Shown here in pieces: positions 7,025-16,042 of a DNA stretch of 64,000 nt. The stretch covers positions 1 through 64,000 of the forward strand of contig NZ_CYPW01000017.1 in assembly GCF_001458175.1 (NCBI RefSeq), read 5' to 3'. How positions within the stretch are numbered: the first letter of the stretch is position 1; each line of letters begins with the position of its first letter. The stretch is from Shimia marina. Lineage in GTDB: Bacteria; Pseudomonadota; Alphaproteobacteria; Rhodobacterales; Rhodobacteraceae. The position numbers and the translations under genes were made by a program. A model generated the notes under the pieces. That model did no database searches and was not told where the DNA came from. It saw only the letters and a program-made list of their open reading frames with translations.

Positions 7025-7099
7025 GCGGGCGTAGCTCAGGGGTAGAGCATAACCTTGCCAAGGTTAGGGTCGGGCGTTCGAATCGCCTCGCCCGCTCCA
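7025..7099 (+). tRNA. tRNA-Gly(GCC), copy 2
   Basis: Identical over all 75 nt to the copy 276 bp upstream, anticodon GCC at 7057-7059, with encoded CCA. The sequence between the two copies is unrelated outside the tRNA. Confidence 0.97.
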
Positions 7100-7117
7100 T
7101 TTGGATCAAACCGAAAA

Positions 7118-7151
7118 GGCGCTGAGAGAACTCTCAGCGCCTTTCGTTTTT
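7118..7151 (+). terminator. Terminator after tRNA-Gly copy 2
   Basis: Perfect 11-bp stem (7118-7128 with 7131-7141) followed by TTTCGTTTTT. Confidence 0.88.
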
Positions 7152-7253
7152 CGCACCCCATAGAACCGTAAGCTTGCCTAGGCCCAAGGCCTGTCGCGTT
7201 TCGGGCTTAGCTTGAGACGCGAAGACACTGCCATAGGTAAAACCCGAAACGCT

Positions 7254-8600
7254 TTATTCCGCCAATGCGCGGGCCAAAGCATTTTGCAGGGCAATCACAG
7301 CCCGCAGATCAAGGGTCGTCACCTGACCATCGCGCACGATTTGGCGGCCCTCAACAAAAAGATCCCGCACCGTCGTCGGCCCCGCCAGCAGAAGGGCCAC
7401 CGGATCCCAACTCCCTGCAGCTTCGATGCCCGACACATCCCAGAGCGCCAGATCCGCACGCTTGCCCACCGCGATCTGACCACAGTCGTGACGTCCCAGA
7501 ATCTCCGCCCCACCTCGCGTGGCAATCTCCAGCGCCTCCCGTGCGCTCATGGCATCTGCGCCCCGCGCAACACGTTGCAACAACATGGCCTGACGGGCCT
7601 CAAGAATCAGATTGCCCGCATCATTGGAGGCAGACCCATCCACCCCCAATCCTACAGGCACCCCCGCATCCCGCATGGCGCGAACCGGGGCGATGCCGCT
7701 GCCCAGACGACAATTGGAACATGGGCAATGCGCCACGCCTGTCTTGGTGCGGGCAAAGAGATCAATTTCCGTTTGGTCAAGTTTCACGCAATGGGCGTGC
7801 CACACATCTTCCCCCACCCAGCCGAGCTCTTCGGCGTATTGTCCGGGACGACAACCGAAGGTGGCAAGGGAATAGGCGATGTCTTCGTCGTTCTCAGCGA
7901 GGTGCGTATGGAGCATGACAGATTTGTCTCGCGCCAAGAGAGCAGCCTCACGCATCAGATCGCGGCTGACAGAGAAGGGAGAACATGGCGCGATTCCAAC
8001 GCGCACCATGCTACCCTCGGCAGCATCATGGTGCAGGTCGATCAGTCGAATGGCATCCTCCAGAATATCTGCTTCCTTTTCCACCAGCATATCCGGTGGC
8101 AGACCGCCGTCGCTTTCTCCGATGCTCATGGCACCGCGTGTTGGATGAAAGCGCATGCCAATCTGGCCCGCTGCGGCGATCGTGTCATCCAGGCGCGCCC
8201 CATTGGGATACAGGTAAAGATGATCGGAGGTCAGCGTGCAGCCGGACAAAGCCAACTCTGACAACCCGACCAGAGCTGAGACATGCATCTCCTCTGGGCC
8301 AAAGCGCGACCAGATTGGGTAGAGGGTTTTTAGCCACCCAAACAGCAGAGCGTCCTGACCGCCGGGCACCGCACGGGTCAGGGTTTGGTAGAGGTGGTGG
8401 TGGGTGTTGACCAGACCGGGCGTCACCACACAGCCCTCTGCGCGGATCACCTCTGCGCCCTGCGGGTCCAAATTGGGGCCGATTTCAGCGATCACACCAT
8501 TGGCGATGCGCACATCCTGATCAGGCAACTCACGCCGGTCATCATCCATGGTGACCACAATCCGTGCTGCGGTGATCAGATAACTGTTGCTTGCGGACAT
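7254..8600 (-). CDS. Amidohydrolase, probable 8-oxoguanine deaminase
   Basis: 448 aa from ATG 8600, with AGGAG nine bases upstream; 25 residues upstream in frame are not family-like. It is a metal-dependent amidohydrolase of the AtzB/TrzN/guanine deaminase group. Metal ligands: NTHHHLYQT near residue 67, HTHLAEND near 230, WHAHCVKLD near 265, and LGVDGSASND near 318. The HHLYQ and DGSASND patterns are typical of annotated 8-oxoguanine deaminases (hydrolysis of 8-oxoguanine to urate plus ammonia). Related hydroxytriazine hydrolases share them, so the substrate is an inference. It stands alone. Confidence 0.82.
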   Translation of the reverse strand: MSASNSYLITAARIVVTMDDDRRELPDQDVRIANGVIAEIGPNLDPQGAEVIRAEGCVVTPGLVNTHHHLYQTLTRAVPGGQDALLFGWLKTLYPIWSRFGPEEMHVSALVGLSELALSGCTLTSDHLYLYPNGARLDDTIAAAGQIGMRFHPTRGAMSIGESDGGLPPDMLVEKEADILEDAIRLIDLHHDAAEGSMVRVGIAPCSPFSVSRDLMREAALLARDKSVMLHTHLAENDEDIAYSLATFGCRPGQYAEELGWVGEDVWHAHCVKLDQTEIDLFARTKTGVAHCPCSNCRLGSGIAPVRAMRDAGVPVGLGVDGSASNDAGNLILEARQAMLLQRVARGADAMSAREALEIATRGGAEILGRHDCGQIAVGKRADLALWDVSGIEAAGSWDPVALLLAGPTTVRDLFVEGRQIVRDGQVTTLDLRAVIALQNALARALAE

Positions 8601-8750
8601 ATGCGCACTCCTAGGGCCAAAAATATGGCCCGATTCGGATGCGTTTCCTGAGGCGCAGCGACAGAATACGGGCAAAGGACTCGCAGCGCGCAGCTACCAT
8701 AGAGGGCAGCAGACCATGCAATCAAGCCCAGAGGTGTCAGCCCGGGCGGC

Positions 8751-9542
8751 TCACCCCGCGTTAAGAAGCTCCAGAGCTTGCTGATGAAGTTCGGCATTGG
8801 CGGCAGCCACCACTTGACCACCCATGTGGACCGGCGCACCCTGCCAGTTGGTCACAAGCCCGCCAGCGGCTTCGATCACGGCAATCGGCGCCTGAATATC
8901 ATAAGCATTCAACCCCGCCTCGATCACCAGATCCACCTGCCCCACCGCCACAAGCGCATAGGCATAGCAATCCATGCCATAGCGGGTCAGTTTGACATTT
9001 TTAGACACGCGCTCAAAGGCTTGACGTTCTGCCTCGGTCCCCACTTCGGGGAAGGTGGAAAACAACGTGGCCTCCGAAAGCTGCGCCGTTTGCCGCGTAT
9101 GAAAGGCTGTCGTGCCCATGGGGCCTTGCGCCTCGGCCACACCGAGGCCGCCGCGAAATCGCTCCCCGATATAGGGCTGATCGACGACGCCATAGATGGG
9201 ACCATTGTCATCAGACACAGCAATCAACACCCCCCAAGTGGGCGTTCCGGTGATGAAGCCCCGCGTGCCGTCGATCGGATCCAACACCCAGATCAGCCCG
9301 CTTGTGCCGGGCTGATTGCCAAACTCTTCTCCCAAGATGGCATCCTGCGGGCGCTGCTCTTGCAGCACGGCGCGCATGGCTTGTTCTGCGGCGCGGTCAG
9401 CCACGGTCACCGGATCAAACCCGCCCGTCAGCTTGTTGTCAGCTGTCAGGCCGCGGTTGCGAAAATGGGGAAGAATGGCAGATCTCGCCGCATCCGCCAT
9501 GGCGTCAGCCACGGCTACCAATGCATCACGATCGTAGGTCAT
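8751..9542 (-). CDS. hisN: Inositol-monophosphatase family, histidinol-phosphatase-like
   Basis: 263 aa from ATG 9542, which has GTGGAG nine bases upstream; ATG 9551 and GTG 9557 are in-frame alternatives without better signals. IMPase motifs: ILGEEFG, DPIDGTRGF and YDIQAPIAVIEAAGG, the last replacing the usual WD. The acidic residues bind two or three Mg2+ ions. The DPIDGTRGF and YDIQAP forms are those of HisN-type histidinol phosphatases, which finish the penultimate step of histidine synthesis. Specificity within the family cannot be fixed from the sequence alone. Confidence 0.83.
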   Translation of the reverse strand: MTYDRDALVAVADAMADAARSAILPHFRNRGLTADNKLTGGFDPVTVADRAAEQAMRAVLQEQRPQDAILGEEFGNQPGTSGLIWVLDPIDGTRGFITGTPTWGVLIAVSDDNGPIYGVVDQPYIGERFRGGLGVAEAQGPMGTTAFHTRQTAQLSEATLFSTFPEVGTEAERQAFERVSKNVKLTRYGMDCYAYALVAVGQVDLVIEAGLNAYDIQAPIAVIEAAGGLVTNWQGAPVHMGGQVVAAANAELHQQALELLNAG

Positions 9543-9600
9543 GAGGTTCATCTCCACTCTGAGCTGGTCGCCAAGGACCTAGCTCAGAGCGGAATCAAAC

Positions 9601-9969
9601 TCAAGCAACGTCGCTCAGCACTCGCGCAAGCTCAAACAGGCGACGACGCTGGTTTTCCGGGATCGCATAGTAGCTGCGGATCAGATCCAGCGCTTCTTTG
9701 TCACCCATAATGTCAGAGGGCACCGACTGTGTTCCGCCGCCATCTTTGTCATTTTCCAGACCTTCAAAGAAGAAGCTCACCGGAACATCCAGAGCATCGG
9801 AAATGTCCCAGAGACGAGAGGCGCTGACCCGATTGGCCCCGGTCTCGTACTTCTGGATTTGCTGGAACTTGATCCCGACCTGCTCCGCCAATTGCTGTTG
9901 GGTCATCCCCGTCAACCAACGACGCTGCCGGATCTTCTTCCCAACATGTACGTCCACCGGATGTGTCAT
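9601..9969 (-). CDS. XRE-family HTH transcriptional regulator
   Basis: 122 aa from ATG 9969 with AAGGAGA upstream. An N-terminal HTH_3 domain (residues about 9-66) shows the typical IRQRRWLTGMTQQQLAEQVG ... QQIQKYETGANRVSASRLWDIS pattern. The C-terminal part (MGDKEALDLIRSYYAIPENQRRRLFELARVL) is a helical tail shared by many short regulators in this bacterial order. The target genes are unknown. It is the last gene of the minus-strand group and faces a 329-bp region shared with the quinone reductase gene. Confidence 0.85.
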   Translation of the reverse strand: MTHPVDVHVGKKIRQRRWLTGMTQQQLAEQVGIKFQQIQKYETGANRVSASRLWDISDALDVPVSFFFEGLENDKDGGGTQSVPSDIMGDKEALDLIRSYYAIPENQRRRLFELARVLSDVA

Positions 9970-10298
9970 CCCACGTCTCCTTAAGAATCTCTTAGCAGGA
10001 TAGCACAACAACTTCGCGTACGCCCGAAGGCGGCACTGCAATTACAAGTGAAGTTCTCGCGCATCCCATTCGCGATGGTTCACCTTAGCAGTTCTGGCCT
10101 TATAATCAAGAGCTCCAAATTGCTGTCAAAGTTAAGCATTTGCTGGCTTTTACACGCATGAATTGTCTCCAGTTTGCCGCCTATTCGCACAAGGACCCGC
10201 ATCCCCGTGACGTGAAGTCACAATCAGCGGTTTTCACAGCGTCATCTTTGACTTGCGCGCGTTAGGATGTGTAATCGCCCTATCACGAGGAGAGAACC
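9970..10298. promoter_or_regulatory. Divergent intergenic region between the XRE regulator and the quinone reductase
   Basis: 329 bp without a gene. It carries a promoter candidate for the plus-strand gene (10248-10275) and presumably the XRE promoter. A TTAA-N7-TTAG near-match at 9981-9995 overlaps the XRE ribosome-binding site and is probably chance. Confidence 0.5.
10248..10275 (+). promoter_or_regulatory. Candidate sigma-70 promoter for the quinone reductase
   Basis: TTGACT and TGTAAT are spaced 16 bp apart, about 24 bp upstream of the start codon at 10299, followed by an AGGAGA ribosome-binding site. Confidence 0.45.
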
Positions 10299-11261
10299 AT
10301 GCGCGCATTCCAAGTCACATCCCACGACGCCCCACCCTCATTGGTTGATTTGCCGGTGCCGGACCCCGGCCCTGGTCAGATCCGTGTGAAGATCCGGGCC
10401 TGCGCATTGAACTTCGGTGATCTGCTGATGATCAAGGGCACCTATCAGGCCACACCGCCGGTTCCCTTTACGCTGGGAATGGAGGTTGCCGGAGAAGTGG
10501 ACGCGCTTGGCGACGGCGTAAAAGGGCCCGCCATTGGCACCCGCGTTCTGGTGTTTGGCGGCAGCGGGGGCCTCGCAGAATATGGCGTTTATGACGCTGC
10601 TGGCGCGGTGCCCATTCCCGATAACATGCGTTTTGAAGATGCCGCCGCTTTCCCTGTGGCCTATGGCACCAGCCATGTCGCGCTTGACTATCGCGCACGC
10701 CTGCAACCGGGTGAAAACCTGCTCGTACTGGGCGCCGCCGGGGGCGTGGGTCTGACAGCGGTGGAGCTGGGCAAGCTAATGGGGGCCAATGTGATTGCTT
10801 GCGCACGTGGGCGAGATAAACTTGAGGTTGCAAAGTCTGCTGGTGCGGACCACCTGATTGACGCCACCGATGCCGACATCCGTGCGGAGGTCAAAGCCTT
10901 GGGTGGTGCGGATGTTGTGTATGATCCGGTGGGCGGCGAGCAGTTCAAGGCCGCCTTCCGCGCCTGCCGGCCTGAGGCGCGCCTGCTGCCCATTGGGTTC
11001 GCCTCTGGCGATATTCCCCAGATCCCGGCCAATCACCTTTTGGTGAAGAACCTCACCGTGATGGGCCTATATTGGGGAGGATATATGGCCTTTAAGCCAC
11101 AGGTCATCGCCAACAGCATGCGCACCCTCTTTGGCTGGTATGGCGAGGGCAAGCTGTCACCGCACGTCAGCCATGTGTTGCCACTGTCAGAATCAGCAGC
11201 CGCCTACGATCTGTTGAGCAGTCGCAAATCCACCGGCAAGGTGGTTGTCTCCGTCAACTGA
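10299..11261 (+). CDS. NADPH:quinone oxidoreductase (zinc-free MDR family)
   Basis: 320 aa, started at ATG 10299 after GAGGAGAGAACC. A GroES-like domain (about 1-120, with [12 protein letters not shown]) precedes a Rossmann domain with [18 protein letters not shown] near 145-160 and [12 protein letters not shown] near 205. The zinc-ligand cysteines of alcohol dehydrogenases are absent, which fits the quinone reductase branch that reduces quinones or enals with NADPH. It converges with the lysR gene and their 3' ends overlap by eight bases. Confidence 0.87.
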   Translation: MRAFQVTSHDAPPSLVDLPVPDPGPGQIRVKIRACALNFGDLLMIKGTYQATPPVPFTLGMEVAGEVDALGDGVKGPAIGTRVLVFGGSGGLAEYGVYDAAGAVPIPDNMRFEDAAAFPVAYGTSHVALDYRARLQPGENLLVLGAAGGVGLTAVELGKLMGANVIACARGRDKLEVAKSAGADHLIDATDADIRAEVKALGGADVVYDPVGGEQFKAAFRACRPEARLLPIGFASGDIPQIPANHLLVKNLTVMGLYWGGYMAFKPQVIANSMRTLFGWYGEGKLSPHVSHVLPLSESAAAYDLLSSRKSTGKVVVSVN

Positions 11262-12147
11262 CGATTCCCAAGCGCACCGGGGCGTCGATCTGCGGGCGCA
11301 TCGGCTGGAAACTCTTGCGCAACAACTCGGCCAAATGGGCGACAACATCGCCCTTGGCCTGCTCTGCACCATACATGTTGATGTGCTGCTCTCCCAGTTC
11401 GGGCAAAGCACCACCGTGTTCGATCACCTCAAGATGCGGTGGCTCGGTGCCAAGGATCATCTCGCCCACCCCGAGATCTGCGGCGATGGTGGCTTCAACG
11501 GTGCGATCAGATTCGGTTTCCAGTGCTGACTCCCACTCCACGCCAGCTTTGTCCAAGGCTGCAATGGCGCGCTGACGGAACACACATTGCCGCGCAGAAG
11601 CAAAAGGGAGTGGGCGCCGTCGCCACCCTGCTCCGCCTGGCGCACCAATCCAGACCAGAGGCAGCGCACAGAGCCCCTCCGCTGTTTCAGGGGTCTTGGA
11701 CTCTGTTGTGATGATCAGATCAACCTCGCCCTTCTCAAAGATCTCTTTGAGTTGCAGCGTGTAGGAAGAAATCAGGTTCACCTTCACCCGTGGGTAGGCC
11801 GCACTGAACTGTTGCAACACGCGGGGAATGGCCGGGTAGACAATGTCATGCGGCACGCCAAGCGAAATCGCGCCTTCAAACTCATCGTCGGAAAGGCGGC
11901 GCATGATTTCATCGTTCAAGGTCACCATGCGTCGGGCGTACCCCAGCATCTGCTCCCCCTCAGGGGTGAGCGCGATGCCGCGCCCAGAACGGTCCAACAA
12001 GGAAACCCCAATCAACTCTTCCAGCCGCTTAAGCTGCATGGACACGGCCGATTGGGTGAGATGCAGAAAGCCTGCGGCCTTGGTCACGCCGCCCATATCC
12101 GCAACCGCAACAAAACTTCTGAGCGTGGTGACATCAAGATTTCGCAT
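11254..12147 (-). CDS. LysR-family transcriptional regulator
   Basis: 297 aa from ATG 12147 (GAGGAAA upstream); ATG 12159 in frame is less well placed. The N-terminal winged HTH (about 5-63) reads TTLRSFVAVADMGGVTKAAGFLHLTQSAVSMQLKRLEE. The remainder is the two-lobed effector-binding domain. It is divergent from a DUF1127 gene across 159 bp, where LysR-type regulators usually bind, so that gene is a candidate target. The effector cannot be predicted. Confidence 0.9.
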   Translation of the reverse strand: MRNLDVTTLRSFVAVADMGGVTKAAGFLHLTQSAVSMQLKRLEELIGVSLLDRSGRGIALTPEGEQMLGYARRMVTLNDEIMRRLSDDEFEGAISLGVPHDIVYPAIPRVLQQFSAAYPRVKVNLISSYTLQLKEIFEKGEVDLIITTESKTPETAEGLCALPLVWIGAPGGAGWRRRPLPFASARQCVFRQRAIAALDKAGVEWESALETESDRTVEATIAADLGVGEMILGTEPPHLEVIEHGGALPELGEQHINMYGAEQAKGDVVAHLAELLRKSFQPMRPQIDAPVRLGIVS

Positions 12148-12306
12148 AAATTTCCTCATTAAAATCAGTATTCTTGATCATACATCATGATCCGTGATGA
12201 AGTTCGTCACAAACATTCGCTTTCAAGATACACCTGTCGCACCATATACATCAAGTAATTTGATGCAGACTACGAAAACAATCGCAATTTAGGAAAGGAG
12301 CGACTC

Positions 12307-12516
12307 ATGGCTTTCATCAGCATCCCCTCAGCAGCCCCTGCCGCAGGTAAATCTATTCTCTCCCGCCTGAAACAAGCGGCCGCTGTGCGGCGTCAACGGC
12401 GCCAGTTGGCACAGCTAGACAGCTTTGCCCTCGATGACCTCGGCCTCACAAATGCCGATGTGCAAGAAGAACTGAAGCGTACCGCTTGGGACGTGCCTGC
12501 CCATTGGAAGGGCTAA
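12307..12516 (+). CDS. Second DUF1127 small protein
   Basis: 69 aa, starting at ATG 12307 with AGGAG upstream. The arginine-rich segment VRRQRRQLAQLDSFALDDLGLTNADVQEEL matches DUF1127. An N-terminal Ala/Pro-rich stretch distinguishes it from the copy at 710-925. No CCUCCUCCC hairpins follow it. Small DUF1127 proteins are implicated in RNA binding and in phosphate, carbon and stress adaptation. It is the divergent partner of a LysR regulator. Confidence 0.82.
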   Translation: MAFISIPSAAPAAGKSILSRLKQAAAVRRQRRQLAQLDSFALDDLGLTNADVQEELKRTAWDVPAHWKG

Positions 12517-12671
12517 CACCGCCGCAATACGCACTGCCTAAAATCAGCGCGGGTTTTTCGCCCGCGCTGACACCGGAAATCCTTGAATTTACAGCTCCCG
12601 TCACCGATATTTAGCCGTGAAACACCCGAAACCGTTGTTTTGGGTACAATAAAGGTAACTCGGAGGCTTTG

Positions 12672-13448
12672 ATGGCTGAATTCGACACATTGCGCAGCGG
12701 CATTGGCGCGCGCACAGCAGATATTGACGCGGGCCTGCGCGCCCATATGAACAAAGTCTACGGCACCATGTCCGTGGGCATGCTGATCACATTTGCCGCC
12801 GCCTGGGCCGTGGCCGGTCTGGCCGTCACCGCAGATCCAAGCGCTGCCGTGGCACAGCTGTCCGCAGATAAATTCCTGACGTCCTTCGGCTATGCGATCT
12901 ATGGCTCCCCCCTGAAATGGGTGATCATGTTTGCACCGTTGCTGTTTGTCTTTGGCTTCAGCGCCGCAATCAACCGCATGTCTGCCGCCGCAGCGCAGCT
13001 GGTGTTCTATGTCTTCGCCGGCGTTATGGGCCTGTCGATCAGTTCCATCTTCCTGGTGTTCACTGGCGAGTCCATCGTGCAGGTCTTCCTGATCACGGCC
13101 ATCGCTTTCGCGGGCCTGTCTCTTTACGGCTACACCACCAAGCGTGATCTTGGCCCAATCGGCACCTTCCTGATCATGGGTCTGATTGGTCTGATCGTGG
13201 CGTCTATTGTGAACATCTTCATCGCCTCTTCTGCGATGTCCTTCGCAATCTCCGTGATCGGCGTGCTGATCTTTGCTGGCCTGACCGCTTATGACACGCA
13301 GAACATCAAGAACACCTATCTGGCACATGCGCACCACGGTGACAGCGAGTGGCTGGGCAAATCCGCCATCATGGGCGCGCTGAGCCTCTATCTGAACTTC
13401 ATCAACATGTTCATGATGCTGCTGCAGCTGTTCGGCAACCGCGAGTAA
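12672..13448 (+). CDS. Bax inhibitor-1/YccA family membrane protein
   Basis: 258 aa from ATG 12672 with CGGAGG upstream. About seven hydrophobic helices and the BI-1/TMBIM pattern (INRMSAAAAQLVFYVFAGVMGLSIS..., GLTAYDTQNIKNTY, SLYLNFINMFMMLLQLFG) are visible. Bacterial members are inner-membrane proteins; some are pH-sensitive Ca2+ leak channels (BsYetJ) and YccA modulates FtsH. A terminator follows directly, so the gene appears monocistronic. Confidence 0.92.
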   Translation: MAEFDTLRSGIGARTADIDAGLRAHMNKVYGTMSVGMLITFAAAWAVAGLAVTADPSAAVAQLSADKFLTSFGYAIYGSPLKWVIMFAPLLFVFGFSAAINRMSAAAAQLVFYVFAGVMGLSISSIFLVFTGESIVQVFLITAIAFAGLSLYGYTTKRDLGPIGTFLIMGLIGLIVASIVNIFIASSAMSFAISVIGVLIFAGLTAYDTQNIKNTYLAHAHHGDSEWLGKSAIMGALSLYLNFINMFMMLLQLFGNRE

Positions 13449-13473
13449 GCCAATCAGATATGAAGCAGGAAAA

Positions 13474-13500
13474 GGTCGGTCATTGTGACCGGCCTTTTTT
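13474..13500 (+). terminator. Terminator of the BI-1 gene
   Basis: Stem 13474-13482 with 13486-13494 (GGTCGGTCA/TGACCGGCC) followed by TTTTTT. Confidence 0.9.
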
Positions 13501-13549
13501 CTTGCCACTATAACACTTTAATAGGCGCGCAGAACGTCCCCTACCCGCG

Positions 13550-14077
13550 TCAGGCCAAGCACGGATCCGCAAGGCGGCGGGTCATCTGCACGGCCGGAAA
13601 ATGCACTCCGGGTGCGAGTGTCAATTCCACCTCAGCAGCCTCTTCAAATCCCATGGCCTCATAAAAGGGGCGGGCTGTGTAGGTGCTCATGCAGCTCATC
13701 TGGCGCATGCCATGCGCCTCAGCAGAAGCCAAGGCCACATCAATCAGCGCCCGCGCAACGCCACGCCGCAGCCAATCTGGGCGAGTGGCAACATGGCGCA
13801 TATGCCCAAGGTCTGTGCCACTGACGCCACGAGAGGGGGAGAGATCGGTCCAACCGCCTGCCCCGACAATAGCGTCCGTCTCGGCACATTCCGCAATAAA
13901 ATAAGTCCCACAGGACAAGAGCGCGGTCTGGGCTGTTTCGAAAAGCGGCAAAGCTCCTGCCAAGACTTCATCGGAATAATCCGCAGGCAGCAGCTCGGGA
14001 TAGGACCTCTGATAGAGGCTGGAAAGCGCCGCGCTATCATCACTGGATGCGGGGCGAATAAAGAATGGGCGGGGCAT
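13550..14077 (-). CDS. GNAT-family N-acetyltransferase
   Basis: 175 aa from ATG 14077, with AGGAGGG upstream. The acetyl-CoA-binding region is visible as HVATRPDWLRRGVARALIDVALASAEAHGM (motif A, R-x-x-G-x-A), followed by FYEAMGFEEAAEVEL (motif B). The substrate is unknown. It lies 60 bp upstream (minus strand) of nothing obviously co-regulated, between the BI-1 and rpmG terminators. Confidence 0.85.
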   Translation of the reverse strand: MPRPFFIRPASSDDSAALSSLYQRSYPELLPADYSDEVLAGALPLFETAQTALLSCGTYFIAECAETDAIVGAGGWTDLSPSRGVSGTDLGHMRHVATRPDWLRRGVARALIDVALASAEAHGMRQMSCMSTYTARPFYEAMGFEEAAEVELTLAPGVHFPAVQMTRRLADPCLA

Positions 14078-14137
14078 GGGGGACCCTCCTGAAGAAAACG
14101 ATTCTAGTGTTTTTCTCAGGCGCGGCTCCCCTCAAAG

Positions 14138-14168
14138 CAAAAAGCCGCGCCTTGGTCTGGCGCGGCTC
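14138..14168 (-). terminator. Terminator of rpmG
   Basis: A perfect 9-bp stem (14159-14167 with 14143-14151) on the minus strand ends in TTTTTGC, 24 bp past the rpmG stop codon. Confidence 0.88.
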
Positions 14169-14192
14169 TTGCATGTGTCTCAGAGGGGGATC

Positions 14193-14360
14193 TTATTTGA
14201 TCTTACCTTCTTTGTACTCGACATGCTTGCGCACCACCGGGTCGTATTTGCGTACGACCATCTTTTCGGTCATGGTACGTGCGTTCTTCTTGGTCACGTA
14301 GAAATGGCCAGTGCCCGCTGTCGAGTTCAGACGGATCTTGATGGTCGTCGGCTTCGCCAT
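14193..14360 (-). CDS. rpmG: 50S ribosomal protein L33
   Basis: 55 aa, start ATG 14360 with GGAGAA upstream. The sequence begins [11 protein letters not shown], continues with [13 protein letters not shown] and ends [14 protein letters not shown], characteristic of the alphaproteobacterial L33. It has none of the CxxC zinc pairs, so it is the zinc-independent form. It stands alone with its own terminator. Confidence 0.96.
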   Translation of the reverse strand: MAKPTTIKIRLNSTAGTGHFYVTKKNARTMTEKMVVRKYDPVVRKHVEYKEGKIK

Positions 14361-14567
14361 TGTGCTTCTCCTGCGCGGGGTACAGTTTCCCCGTGTAAAT
14401 CTCTTGAAGCCCGCCTTTTAAAGATGGTTTGGGCCGAGTCAATAAGATTCCCTAAGAAAAATGTGCAATCTCTGGAAATATCCGTATCGCATGGCTTTGC
14501 ACTGCCACAAGCTGCAGATAATTTTCCGGCACGGTGAAAGACCGCAGCGCTTTGGAGGGAATATATC

Positions 14568-15599
14568 ATGGTCTGGTTCTGGATCGCTACAACGATTCCC
14601 GTGGTGCTTTTGGCGCTGGCCGGGCTGATGGGCGGCCCTTGGGCCGTGGCTGCGCTGCTGTATATGGGGCTGCTTGTGCATGTGATGGATCGGCTGGTGC
14701 AGGGCGCTGCGGCGAAGACCGGGGAGGATGGCGAGTTCCCCTCTGGCCTCAGGCTGTCGCTGTTTCTAGGGCTGGCGCATTTCCCCCTTATGGGGATCGC
14801 AGTGGGCGCGCTGGCTGGGCTGACCGGCATAAGCCTTGGCGCGAAGCTTTGCTGTTTTCTGGCGTTTGGTCTTTTCTTTGGGCAGGTGAGCAATGCCAAT
14901 GCCCATGAGCTGATCCACAAACCTGCCCGCCTGCCGCGCCGATTGGGCATGTGGGTCTATATTTCTTTGCTGTTTGGGCATCATACTTCGGCACATACCA
15001 AGGTGCATCACGTGTGGGTGGCAACAGAGCGGGACCCAAACAGCGCGCGCGATGGAGAAAGTTTTTATCAGTTCTGGCCACGCGCCTGGATCGGCTCTTT
15101 CACAGCGGGGCTGGAGGCGGAAAACACCTTGCGCGGGCGCGCGGGCGCGCGGGCATTGGGGCTGCATCCCTATGTGCTCTATGTCGGAGGGGCCGCAGGA
15201 TTTCTGTTGCTGGCAGCGTTTGTGGGCGGGGCAGCGGCTGTCGTGGCCTATATCACGCTGGCAAGTTATGGCACGATGCAGCTGTTGTTGTCAGATTACG
15301 TGCAACACTATGGCCTGCACCGTAAACTACGAGAGAGCGGCAAACCGGAGCCGGTGGGGCCAAGCCACAGCTGGAACGCGCCGCAGCTTTATACCTCCGC
15401 CCTTATGCTCAATGCCCCGCGCCATTCTGACCATCACACCACGCCGAGCCGCGATTACCCGGCGCTCAAACTGGACGTGGTCAGCATGCCAATCCTGCCA
15501 CGCTCGCTGCCGCTCATGGCCACATTGGCGCTCTGGCCGCGCATGTGGCGGCGGGTGATGGACGCGCGTGTGGCAAAACTGCGCGCATCACAACGATAA
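14568..15599 (+). CDS. AlkB-type alkane 1-monooxygenase homologue
   Basis: 343 aa membrane di-iron hydroxylase. The eight-histidine clusters are present: HELIHK at 113-118, GHHTSAHTKVHHVW with H138, H139, H143, H147 and H148, and NAPRHSDHH with H286, H289 and H290. Several hydrophobic segments in the first 100 residues and near 200-235 fit the six-helix fold. AlkB hydroxylates terminal carbons of alkanes with electrons from a rubredoxin, and no rubredoxin or reductase gene is adjacent. Roseobacter members could use the ferredoxin system instead; the real substrate is unproven. Confidence 0.87.
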   Translation: MVWFWIATTIPVVLLALAGLMGGPWAVAALLYMGLLVHVMDRLVQGAAAKTGEDGEFPSGLRLSLFLGLAHFPLMGIAVGALAGLTGISLGAKLCCFLAFGLFFGQVSNANAHELIHKPARLPRRLGMWVYISLLFGHHTSAHTKVHHVWVATERDPNSARDGESFYQFWPRAWIGSFTAGLEAENTLRGRAGARALGLHPYVLYVGGAAGFLLLAAFVGGAAAVVAYITLASYGTMQLLLSDYVQHYGLHRKLRESGKPEPVGPSHSWNAPQLYTSALMLNAPRHSDHHTTPSRDYPALKLDVVSMPILPRSLPLMATLALWPRMWRRVMDARVAKLRASQR

Positions 15600-15637
15600 G
15601 GCTGGCTTGACGGACCAAGCTAAGGCAGCATACGCTC

Positions 15638-16039
15638 ATGATGATACGATGGATTTTTCTGGCCAGCTTGTTGAGCGGCCCGGCCCTTGCCCAAGAGGCA
15701 ATGACGGCTGCGGAGTTTGAAGCTTATACCGCAGGCAAGACGCTATTTTTTGAAGCGGACGGCGGCAAATACGGCGTGGAAAAATATCTGCCCAACCGCC
15801 GCGTGCGCTGGTCTTTCCTGGATGGGAAACAGCAATGCAAAGACGGCTTCTGGTATGAAGACAGCGGGCAGATCTGCTTTCTGTATGAGGACACCACAGC
15901 CCCGCAATGCTGGAGCTTTTATGCAGGGGCCGACGGGCTGACAGCGAAGTTTGAAAACGACCCTGACGGGACTGTGCTTTATGAACTGGAAGCCGCCGGT
16001 GACGAGATGATTTGCTTGGGACCGGACGTGGGCGTGTGA
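15638..16039 (+). CDS. Exported small protein of unknown function
   Basis: 133 aa with a signal peptide (WIFLASLLSGPALA then QEA). The mature part is acidic, with WSFLDGKQQCKDGFWYEDSGQICFLYED and four cysteines that could form two disulfides. The pattern is seen in small secreted proteins of Rhodobacterales, but I do not recognise a characterised family. It starts 38 bp after the alkB-like gene on the same strand and may share its transcript. Confidence 0.7.
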   Translation: MMIRWIFLASLLSGPALAQEAMTAAEFEAYTAGKTLFFEADGGKYGVEKYLPNRRVRWSFLDGKQQCKDGFWYEDSGQICFLYEDTTAPQCWSFYAGADGLTAKFENDPDGTVLYELEAAGDEMICLGPDVGV

Positions 16040-16042
16040 CGC

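Noticed and set aside
9981-9995. TTAA-N7-TTAG near-match to a CtrA box before the XRE gene
   Set aside because: It overlaps the ribosome-binding site, where an activator site is unlikely, and has one mismatch.
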